From Anticarsia gemmatalis (taxonomy: Eukaryota > Arthropoda > Insecta > Lepidoptera > Erebidae), in NCBI RefSeq assembly GCF_050436995.1, contig NC_134757.1, forward strand, positions 2,678,501 to 2,742,500: DNA of 64,000 nt, read 5' to 3'. A model generated the notes under the pieces. It searched no databases, was not told the origin of the DNA, and saw nothing but the letters and a program-made list of their open reading frames with translations. Made by a program: the position numbers and the translations under genes. Of this stretch, positions 39,101-51,100 are shown piece after piece. Every line of letters begins with the position of its first letter. Within the stretch, counting starts at the first letter, position 1.

Positions 39101-42100
39101 TATTTTATTATATTCGTACGCCATAGTTTTGGGTGAGCGTAAATGTCGGGAGTCTGCAAGACATTTGAATAAGTCCGAGGTATCCTACTAATATTATTAA
39201 TGTGAAAGTTTGTAAAATGTATGTCCGTTTGTCACTTTTTTAATAAATTTGTGAAAAGGTTCGCTGAACGAAGTTGAAGGCAAAATAAAGCATAGATATC
39301 TTTGTGATTACCTTAAAATCATTAATTACATGTTTTTGTCTTTAAATATCTATCGTACAAAATATAATGATGATGAGTTTAATAATAATATAATAATTGG
39401 CTTTTTGAACTAAGAAAGCTAATTATTATAATTATTTTAGTTCCAACATCTGAACTAGATGGCGCTGCATTTACGTAAAATTGTAAATTGAATTTTTTGT
39501 TACAATCAGGCGGTTATAGTCGCGGGCAAAAGTGAGTATTTTAATAATATATTGTAAAGGTTTTTATGACATTCAACGTACTTTTCAGCCGAACGTTAAT
39601 GTCAAAGCGTGTATACTATTTTAAAGTATACGAAATGGTGATATCAATAAATTTTCCGAATTGATATTTTAGTGACCGTTCTATGTGTGTAAGTCTGTAT
39701 TTTTTTGTTTATTACCGGAGTGTTTTAAGTTCGTGTGTTTTTAAATATAGCTTGTTGAATAATATAATTTATATAATACAAATCACCAAAGTTATGAGCT
39801 TGCGGATAAAAAATATTTTGAGAATAAAATATTGAAAACCATGTTTCCACTTTGTTTTACAATATCAAGACATGTCTTTATATTGTAAATGGAACTTAAT
39901 TGCACATTCACTTCAAGTATTATCTATAGTAGAGTTTGTATTATTTGTAGAGAACTTACCTAAGGCCCTTTTTATTGTATATTTTTTAATCTACCTAATG
40001 CAATCTCATTTCATAATGCTCCCGTGAATGTTATTCAACTCTTTTCGACTTCATGAACCGTTAAATAAAACGTACCTCAGTTATCTAAATCAACAATGAA
40101 AAAATATCCTTTATTTATTTCAAAGTCGCGTATTATATTCGTCGACTGTAAAATATTATTATTTTTCAACAAAAGCATTTCCGACCCACAACACAATCCC
40201 CAACGAAATCAAAACTCGGTACAAATTAGTAAAAAACAACAAATACGAAAAAATACGATAATATTGCAAACGAACTTCGATAATCCAATCACAGAGGCGA
40301 TTACGCGTTCTGGATAGCAGACAGAGTTGAAACGGGATGAAAGATATGAAAATCTTTAAGTTAGACAGAGAAAGGTATATAAGTTTCCCGCGATAAAAGC
40401 AGCTTTTATTTTATGACGTAGTTTGTTACTTTAGCCAGTTTGTTTTGGTACGGGGAAGCTGGGTTTGTACGTAAAAAAATACGGCACTGATCGTTTATGG
40501 GGTGCTTTGGCTGAATAGCTGAAGACTACGGCTGGCTCGCATTTGCGTCGCTTACAAGCCATATTTCTGTTACCAAGGGAATTTATAAATGTATCCCTCA
40601 TGTTTTTTCTTTAAGGGGCCAAATGACGGTACCGCCAGTTTATTTTGACGGGCTTTTTATTTTTGCATCAGAGACTTTGAGAAACATGTTACGAATTTTG
40701 CGCGTATTCTTTTTGGGGTCGGTGATAGGTGCTGTTTTTTGCGCACGTGATGTTTAACTTACATTGTTAATAACTACTAAAAAAGTTGGAAAAAGACTTT
40801 GCAAGGTCTTAGGCAGACGGTCGTCCAAACAATGTATCTGGTCTGGGCTGCTGCCGACACGTTCGTACCATTCAACTTAAATTAGATTGCCTGCCTAACA
40901 CCCTGTATAATAATGATTCAAAAAATTCTAAGAAGTCCCATGAAAATATGAAAACTTTGTATGTATTTTCTTAAAACAGCCAAATCTTTAAACCTTTCTT
41001 TATGGATATAAAAGCATGACTTCGATATACCTAGTACAATGGGGTGTCGGCCAGACTTTGAACTGCTTTTCAAAGCACGGCGTTGCTCAGTTTAAACACC
41101 ACTACGCGGCCTAACTGCAGTTAATACTGCCCTATCTAAAGGTGAGATATTGGCATCATACACAAATTCATACAGAATTTTATTCCACTTACCAAATTGA
41201 TGGTAACAATGAGTTCATACTGTTGGTGCTTGTGTCCTTTCTTCTTCTTGCCTTGAGGAGTTTTGACTGCGGCGGCCGCTGCTGCCTGTTTTGGGGGTGC
41301 GGTCTTCGCTGCTCCTTTCTGCGCTGAGGGCTTCACTGGAGTTTTCGGACCCCCTGTTGAAGATAAAAGCTGTATTTAGTCACTGTCCCTTTAGTTCTTA
41401 TCTGGTATCGGTGAGCAATTAGGATTTTCCTATTTCTGTTAAATTGTTGTCTATAGTAGATTAAGTTGGATAACCTGCCTCGTAGTCGGCAATAGGAAAA
41501 TTGTCAGCTACTTAGAGCCACCGCAAAAGGTAGATGATTTTCCAACCATTGTTACTGGCATCTGAAGGTTTTAATGTACCGGAACATAATGTAGTTTTTT
41601 AACTGTAACAGTACTCCGATTCTATACCACTTTTGACTACCGGCTAGTCATCGAGATATTTTGGATCAGCGCCTCTAACGGGCATCGTAGGAACTATTTC
41701 GGCAGTACATTTTAAATGTCAAACTTTCGATAATCAACAGAACGGACCACAGATCTCTAAACAGTTACTATATCTGTCATATAGCTTACCTTTTTGACAA
41801 GGAGTAGTAGCTTTCTGTCCTGCAGCATTCTTCTGGTTAACGTGACCACCACCGTCTGCGGGCTTGTTCCTCGCCTGTAAACAAAATGTTACCAATATTA
41901 GTATTAGCTTCGAACAATATAGGCTTAGTGGGAATGAAGGGTAACTTATGTACAGCATTGAATGTCATGACTTTCATACTTTGGTAATGCATTACTTTTA
42001 TATCATGTTATACGGAAATTAACGCGAATTATGCATATAATTCGATTTTCCCCATGAGGCATTGTCGCCTCGAGTGACCGAAGCCTCAAAAAATTGTAGA

Positions 42101-45100
42101 TAAAAAAAAAAGCATTTAATGAGGCCGTGGTTGCGAGGTGCCTTATTTGATAGCAACCATGACCTACGTATCTTGTGCCAAAACGTCAAGAAAATTTAAG
42201 ATAAAATGCATAATTGGCGTTAATTCGTATGTAATATTATATAATGGTTAATTTATGGCTAAGAAAACAAAGCTTGTACTATGTAATGTATATTAAAAAC
42301 ATGGTTATGATTTTTTCAGTAGAATAATTATGATTTTCAGCTTTGGATCTACGAGGAATAAAGTCTTGCTTGATGCTTCAAGGCGATTTCTCGATGAATA
42401 AGCGGTTAAGCAGCACCTGCAATTGAAAATATGAAATAGATACTTGGATGGTTGTGAAATAAAAAAAGATTTTATGAATTTCTTTACAATTTATTGATAT
42501 ACATACCTTACCTAAAATATGGCTTAAATGAGAAAATAAAAACTTTATAAAATCATCAAATGAAGTTGACTTCTATAGAAATTCATTTAGTTACAAATAT
42601 TTATTTCCATCCATGGCGACGTCTCAGAAAAAAAGTCTTGTGCGTAGCACTCGTAACCGGCGGTCCTGTATGACAATGTTCGAATGTGAAAGAGGCAAGG
42701 GAAGTCTTTTAAGATACCGAAAAATACTTTAGAAGTACCAAGTAGCGTTTTTGGTCTCTGCCTACCCCTATGGAAAAAAGGCTTATTTTATATACACATT
42801 ACACATGCATATTTATTTCTAAAATCTAAATATAATTTATACACAAACTAATCGAATTTCCGCCATCTAAACGCTTCAAACAATAATTATTACATGACAA
42901 TACTTTCCAAAACAAAAGAATATCAATAACAATCATCTAAACAAAATATTTTATTTTTTCTGAGAAACCTTCATCAATCAACATAAAATCACTGTCAAAA
43001 TCAGCCTGTTTAATTTCCTATACAGTAAATATTTTTTCTTCCTAAAAGTTAATTACTTGTTTGTTTCGCGCGTCTGTTTGTATGCCTATGTATGTATGTG
43101 TGCTTGGATCTCGAAAACTACGTAACGGATTTAAGTGTGTTTTTTTAATAGATAGGGTGATTCAAGAGAAAGGTTTATGTGTAAGAGTTGTAAAGGTTTT
43201 TTTTTTGTAAAATAACTGATTAAACCGGGCTAGTTGTATTATATAATAATGATACTATACGGCAAGTTCTTAAAAACAATTCAGCAGTTCTAGAGATCGC
43301 TAGTCTTTCTTTAATTGAACTATAGTGCTAACTAAGTTTATAATACTAGTAAAAAGATCTTTAAAATTAAATAATTTACTATTCGTCTTTTTAGGGTTGT
43401 TATATGAATTCGCTCTGTATGTACTAGTGTGTATTCACCTTAACATCAGTAACATGAGCGCACAAAGTTAGCTGAAGCGAAGTGACGTATGAGTTTCCTG
43501 TCACAGCTGACCGGATGTGACGACAACTGTATCTTTATGTTGGTAGCTGGTAGTAACTAGTGATGTTGGCAACACTGATATTGTCATTTTAGTTGATGTA
43601 TACTGTACAGAATGTTGCTTGCGTCTGTGGTTTTAGTTGTTAATGCTTGCTAATATAGAATACTACATTGATTTGGTTAGATGTATAGCAAGATGTTTGT
43701 TTATAGCTCTTTTATGTAGAAACTGCCTGAATTTTATAGAAATTATGGTCCATTAATTATCAAAAATTGTAGTCTAGTTGTCTAGTAGATGTTTTCATCC
43801 GGACGGTATCGTAGGCAAAGACATGTTTTGATGGCCAAAGAGAAATAATAACATTTTACCTAAGACACCTAAGAGTTATTGTAAACAGTTCTTAATGGAA
43901 TGCTAAGTCCACATCCCACACTTGGTCAGTGGACTCAAAATCTAAACCGCCCATTATTCCGTGTCAGACGTGACATGACCTTTGCCCAACAGTGGGACAA
44001 TGTTTTTTATAGTTTTAGAAAGTAGTACGTTTTCCCACGTATGTTTATTTCAATGTAAAGTTGGCAAAAATGTTTTGTATGTATCCGAATTCTCAGGATT
44101 TTATGAGTAATAAAAAATTTAATGACCGTTATTTAGTGAAGGGTTTAAAATTTTTGAATAAAAATAACCACTTAATTATATATTTTTCAATAGTACAGAA
44201 CAAAAATAGCACAAACAAAAATCTGATGGCATCTTTCCTAAGACTTCTCTTGAAGAATCCGTATTGTCTCGCGGGGACTTTTACAAACATACAAACAACG
44301 GGCACAAAGTACGACGAGACTAAACACAACTATTTGTGGAACGCAAATGTTTGTTCCGCAATAGGAACGGAATCCACAACCTTCGCGTGAAGGTACTTTT
44401 TACCCACAGCGCCACTAACTTCGCCATTTTGTTCGTTAAGAAGAAAACTCTAATTCTAAAGAAATTCCTATTAAATCATTTAAAACAGTTACTTGGCTTG
44501 ACTGAAAAAGATTTTTCTACTTTACTTCATTCACTATTCAGAAGTTTTGAAGAGAAATCTCTGAACGCCTTTAGAAAGGTTTCTATCTTACTAATTAAAA
44601 TGATTTCCTTCCCGTGGGAGGCTGAGGAAACTCATTATAACGGAGAAAGAAGGCTAATGACCTTATTGTAATACTGGTAATTATTATTATACTAGTTTCT
44701 GCCCGCGACTTAGTCCGCGTGAGTAGATTTTCCAGGGTAGAAAAAGTAAGAAGTATTCTATGTGTAAGAAGATCCTAGTAACTTTGTACTGGGCTAAATA
44801 GTTGTATTCTTTATACATAAGAAGTGACATTTTTCATTTCATTCATCATCATTATCACTGGCCTGTCTATTGCAGACGATTTTCAAGACTAAGTGTGTTT
44901 TATTCAGAATTTAACGCAAGTGAAGGCTGAGCTATTAGTATAATAGACTTCGTCAGGAAACTGTTTTACTTTCTATAATGAACCATGACAAGATCATAGA
45001 GAATCAACTGTCAAAAGTAAGGCTTATAGTTTAATGTCTTGCCTACGGGTAAAACCCAACCATTTTCCATTTCAGCGCTTCTGAAGTGTTAGTACTGACG

Positions 45101-48100
45101 GTGTTGGTGTTGGAAGTTCAAACTATTGTACTCGGGATGAATTCAATTTGAAAGTACCTACCTGTAGTAGAATACAAGAACCTAGACTATTTTCATAGAT
45201 AAGAGATATGAATGAAAACAGATAATTTCTATATCTGTACATATTATAGAGTAAAGTCCAAAGAGGCTGTTTCTTGGTGTCAAACTTAAAATCTACTGAA
45301 CTGATTCTCATTTCAATACCAGTAGATAGTTTTTACCTGTCGAAGTTTTCCGTAGAATAACTTTTAGAAACCTAGTATACCTAAAAAATATCACCTAAGC
45401 GGATTAAATAGCGCATTAAAACTATGCTGACAAGCGGAGTAACGCGGGACAATTTGTTTTTCTAATTTATGTTCATTGATCGCGAAATGATTGTCCGCAA
45501 ATAAAATAGACTTGAGAAAACTCGCATTACAATTCCAGAATGCAATATTATTTTTAATCCATTAGTTATTTTATGTTCCATTCGTACTTGCAGCGTCTCT
45601 TTCACCTTTAATTTTATAAACAAACATATAAAATTTTAGTAAACGTTTTAAATTAAATCGAAACACCTAAAAACAACTACGAAATGTAAAGAACTTTTTC
45701 CGACAAAATTAAATTTAATGCTCTAGGTTACCTTAACATTCCGGATGACAATGTCAAGCAGTAAGGCCGTAGAGAATTTATGAAGGCACAAAACTCTCAT
45801 AATCTGTGCCGCGACAGAAAAAAAAACTATTCACATTTTTCAAACACGTCATATTTTTATGAAAAAAGAACGCACCAACTTAGCTTGAAACTTCCTTATC
45901 GCCACAGCTCATAAAATTTAAAACTGTCCCGGCAGTCTCTCTTACAAAAGTATTTGCCATTATATTTATAAAAAAAATACTTGTATCCCATTTAATTTGT
46001 GGTGCCATAAACGTTTCGTTCACAATTGTTCGTAGGCGAGGCGCGAAACAAGCCTACTCGAAACTGACTATAAACTTCGGCAAAAAGTATAAATCTGCAC
46101 GCGGTGACTTTGTTACGGCGTTTTGGTTTTACGATTTTTATATGTGTCGTTCATTAACAGGCCCCCGCTGTAATGTTTTTGTAACATTGCATAATTATTC
46201 TCTGTTTTCTCTTAAAATTATAGAAATAAATGAATTTAATTCTTCATAAAACCAACACGCACAGTGAAAGAAACGCACGCGATTTTACATCATTGAGTTG
46301 AAGATTCTGTAAAATATAGACAATTTTACAGAAAATTTAAAAAACATTTTTTATCATTATCATACTATTAGCACCATTAATATTTGAAATTTCAATTTCT
46401 ACAATGCCTAAAGTATTTAATAAAGTATAAAAGCGAGATGAATAATCTCATTTTGCAACGGGCTCGTCTAATCTACATTTAAATAATCAAAGAATGCGTA
46501 CCTTTTGTCTCTTCAAAATTAAATTCACTTATAATATTGAAATTTTCTTGCGTTTTTAAGATTATATTAGGCGAAAGAGGTTTCGAATATGTTAATGAAA
46601 ATGCAAAGTCAAACGTACGAAATGGAGCAACGATCAGGGCACGTAACAGTCAACTCTATGCATAAATTAAACGACTTACATGAAGGCCTTAACCCTTATC
46701 ATTTGAGCTATGATTTAATACGTTTATGCGTTGAATACAAAAGGTATGGGATCATGTAGGATTTAGACCACATCCCTAACTTGATCTATAATTCAGGATC
46801 ATGTACAATTCGCGGCGAAAAGAATTAGATTGAGGAGAATAGTTTATGCGGTGGTTTCCTATAATTCCTCTACAAATATTAAGCCACCTTTATTAAGCAC
46901 AGACAAAAATGTAATAAATTGTATATTCGGTCATTATCTGTTACTAAGCATCTCCATTGGTTTTTTTTATTACATTAAATGTACAGAATCGACCTGTCTA
47001 CAGATTTATTATGTGTATAAATTTAACTTAAATTAATAAAACGCATTTCCAACGATACAACACGAAAAAAAACATGGGATCTGGGTTTTATAAAAAACGT
47101 AAAAAATATTCCTCAGTTATTGAATTCAATTTAATTCCTATACGGATTTGCAACAGGATTATCCCCGTATCCTATGGGTGCGGTAAACGGTACAGAGGGG
47201 ATTATTATCATGAATGCAACCACATCCACCTGCTCTCAGTGAAATGAAACCGCTGGTCAAGTGCGGTGATTTTGATCATATCCGCCGGGACTGTTCGTTA
47301 TAGCGGTTAGCGGCATTAGCTTCGAAGGGATTTCCTAAATATGAATTTTATAACGATGTCGAGCGCTTATTGCGTTCACTTTGAAAGTAGAGCCGTAATC
47401 TTTTAAGAGAAATGTTAAACAACTTTTTTGATAAAAACCTACTCAACTTTTAAAATCGTGTCTGTGTAGTTTGTTGCAAACGTGATGTAATGGTAATAAA
47501 TAATTGGACAATTATTCAATTGTTTTTTTTTAATTCTCAGTACATTTTCCTGTTTTATTGTTTGATCTTTTAGTATGAGTGGGCTTTGAATAATGGATAG
47601 GTACACTAGCACACTGACAAAATTGAAATTTAGCATTGACACAGTTTACATTTTTCCAAAATACAATCCTCTTATTTGCATGATTTACACTTCCTCTAGT
47701 CCACTCTTACAAAACTCCAGCATTACACTTGAGGCCGAAAAATTCGAACATATTTTTTACCAACCGTTAATAACGTCCTAGTGTTATTTTCTCGTGTAAT
47801 CTCTAAGGGAATTGACTTATGGGCCTGCTGTAAAAGCGATGATTGGCTTGCCTTTTGTTTTTGCTGAGATTTTCTCCTAAATCCCTCTTGTAATAATGGC
47901 CGTTCATCTTTTCTTCTCGTGGAATTTTCGCAAGAATTTTTCTAAGAAAATACAATAACAATATTATTTTGTTATCTTCCTTTTTCGCTACTTCTTGATA
48001 AGTTAATGAGAGAAATATTGTGAAGGTTGTGTATCGTAAACAGTCTAGACCCTATTTTGATAAACTTTTTCTGGAACTATAACTAACACTGTTTTTTATC

Positions 48101-51100
48101 AGCCTTAGCTTTTTGATCAGTCAATACAGACTTTTTACTTTCAGTTAACACGTTTAGACAGAAGTATACGGCCTAATTATTCTTTTAAAGTCTCTTATAA
48201 TTATGTGCTTTTATATCAAAGTAAGTTTTTACAGTCTCTACATTGCACAATATAAAATTGAAATGTGCCCTATAACAATAAGTGACTAGTCAACTAAAAT
48301 AACTGTAAGCTGATAAACAAAAAGCTATTCTGACTAAACGATGAACCATTCGCAGAACGTCGCAATGTCACTGACAAACCACATTAGATGTGACAAACAC
48401 GTTCATAAATACAACCAACCTGTTTATTAATATAAGCTATCCGTGAATGCATCAAAGGTTACTAGCACATCATTAGTCTTGTATTTATAACTTGCATTGC
48501 TGCGCCTACGAGACGAGTTTATTGCATTGTAGTCATCTTGAAATAATATTCTCGGGGATTTTTTTGCAAGATGTATACTGTACATCTTTTTTCTTATTTT
48601 TATGCTACACGTAACGGTGTTTGAAGGAATATATTTTCTTTATCCATAGATATTGTTTGTAGTGTCTGACAAAAACAACGAAATAATCTCCAACTTAGTT
48701 ATCACACAGCGAAGAATCAAATCTTTCAAGAATTTTATCTAAGATTCTATCTAATATTATAAAAACAACAAAATGTCAAAGTTTTTTGCATAAAAAAATG
48801 TACACCTAAAACTGGTCGATAGTGTATTCCAAAAACAATTTTCTTTAAAAAACTTGTACATTCTGCCAACGCAGTCTTAAAATTTACACTCAGTGTGCGT
48901 AAATAATTCAAATGCTTATGAAAACTAAGTTCTATGAATATAAACACATGATAAAGTATATTCTAATGGAATTCTAACTGATTGTATGCTTTAAGTAAGA
49001 CGAATAGTATTACTTTGAGTGAATAGCATTATAAAACACATTTGTTAAAAGATATTTTAAATGCACGTTGATTTAAAATTTAATATATTTATATAAATTT
49101 CTGTGTAAGTGACGACAGATCGATTAGTCTATATGTCTTTTGGGAACGTTAATGGGAACTTGTTAAAATTTCTAGCAAAATGTTTCAATGAAAGACATCG
49201 CCTTGTGTTGTCGATTTAATGGTTATTAATGTGAGTTTAGTGAAAAATAAAAAAGGCTACTGTAAGAATAAAAACTTTAAAGTTTTGTAGGATGAAATAT
49301 TACTAGCCTGCCGGAAAAGTCACCTTTGTATAGTACGTATTATTGACAGTAGCATTTTTGCGAGGGCGTTTTACAAAATTTTCTCATACATTTATGCCGC
49401 GAAATTTGTTTTTTAAACAAGTGTGTCTAGATTGCTAATAAATTGTGTACAATGTCAAAAGTCGCACATTGTTTTCTGAATTCAACAAAGTTGATGATTT
49501 CACTCAAATAATAATGAGCATAAAACGTTGCAGCAGAAGAAAAACTAATAAATTAGAGGAAATAAAATCAAAGATTTATTAAATAGTAATGTGTAGACAA
49601 AAATATATTGTGCCTAGTTTTTGTGCTTTTTATCTAGTGTCGCGGCATGTGAGTGTTTTTTGTTAAGATATTTCTGTCCAGTCATATATCATTCTTTATT
49701 ATTATAATAAAAAAATATAGTTCCTGAATTCTAGATTATATTATTACGAGCATATCAATGAAAATTTGTAAAATTTAAATGAACATTATTGCGGTAGGAA
49801 TGTTTGCATAAATTGGAAATAAACTCTTAAACTCTAACGATTTCTGGCTGGAAAATCAGTAGCTGCTGGTATTATGAAGGATAATAGAAGCTAATGGGAG
49901 ACTTTCGGAATGTTTTATTCCTCAGTATGAGATTAAGAGTCGCCTTTTTTATTCATTGTAAAAAGAAAAGAGTTGAAAAGCTGCCGTGTAATCTAATTCC
50001 TTCGGTAGATACTATTCTTTTGAAAACAAAGTAGGTACGTAATAAAATAAATGTGTGCATAGAGCAGACGTCTACATTCAGATTTCCCAGATTGCTTCGC
50101 CTAGCAACTGGAGGGAACGTATGAACACGCGAATTTTAAATATCAAGGGAAATTTCCTCTAAATAGAGGTAAACTCTCTGTCTGTTTGAATCTGTAGCGT
50201 GTAAGGCATGAGACTGTAAAATGCGATTACGTACGAGTAATCCTATTTGCCGCCATGTAGAATATTCTTTATGTATGTAAGCATGTTTAGTTACCTACTA
50301 CACGTCCTTTATTCTCATAGAAAGGTACAAGATCTTGTTTAAGAATTTAAGATATTTTCTGCTTCGTATTTAATCTTTGTAGCCTTGTTTGCGCTGTTTT
50401 TATAAAGATTTTCCCAATAATGAAGCGTAAAAATAGATAAGATGGATGGACGGGCGTGTCGATGCTGTCAATCGGCTTAAATATTCTCTCCTTGTCTAAT
50501 AATGTTGTTGATCAAGAAAATTCTACTACTTTGAATCTAAAAATGCTGCAACATTTTTAGCAGTTTTGTTGTTTTTGTCTTTCACTGGACTAAAATAAAA
50601 CGTAATTTATATAAAAAATATAAACACCTAAAATAAATTGTAGCCGCCGCTACAAGCCTACGTCAAGCATTACAGTTTTCGAACAAGCATTGTGCCCGTA
50701 ACACTTCGTTTAAATTTCGAATGAGTTTCTAAACGGCCAGTTTAGTGTACAAGCCGCGCGCGCCTCGGCCAGAGCCCGCCATTTCCGAATAATTCCATTT
50801 ACACATTCGAAAATTCAAAAATGGTGCGTCCGAAATGTTTATTTTTAATTTATTTAAAAAGGAATAATATTTAAAAAATATGTAGAATATACAAATTAAA
50901 TTGGCAATAATTAAAAGTTACTGAAAAATTAAAAATTATTTTGTAAATTTAATTAATGTTATAATATTGTGATATTTTTATTTGTGATTGTTGCAGTCGT
51001 GTTTACGATTAAGTAGCAGAAAAAACACAACAGATGATGCTCAGATTATTAGTAAGTATTTAAATAAATAATTACTAGTTATTTTATTGCAATAGAGGCG

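Larger units (their letters stand above)
26903..41192 (-). other. 14.3-kb intron of the calmodulin-like gene
   Basis: It contains scattered SINE and LINE fragments, two 5S-like SINE copies (31.1 and 32.6 kb), and a tandem duplication at 31855-32133. I saw nothing in 27100-28300, 28600-31000, 36850-38600 or 38900-41000 beyond AT-rich unique-looking DNA. Confidence 0.7.

Noticed and set aside
41878..41958. In-frame ATG upstream of the calmodulin-like exon 2
   Set aside because: The stretch is intron-like (pyrimidine-rich, ending tttacag), so a spliced upstream exon fits better than a start at 41958.
42361..42420. Possible minus-strand exon after caattgcag
   Set aside because: The acceptor is good, but two frames stop quickly and no clear donor follows.
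44061..44671. Overlapping ORFs of about 110 residues
   Set aside because: They run through an inverted tRNA-derived SINE and AT-rich DNA; no family resemblance or splice signals support coding.
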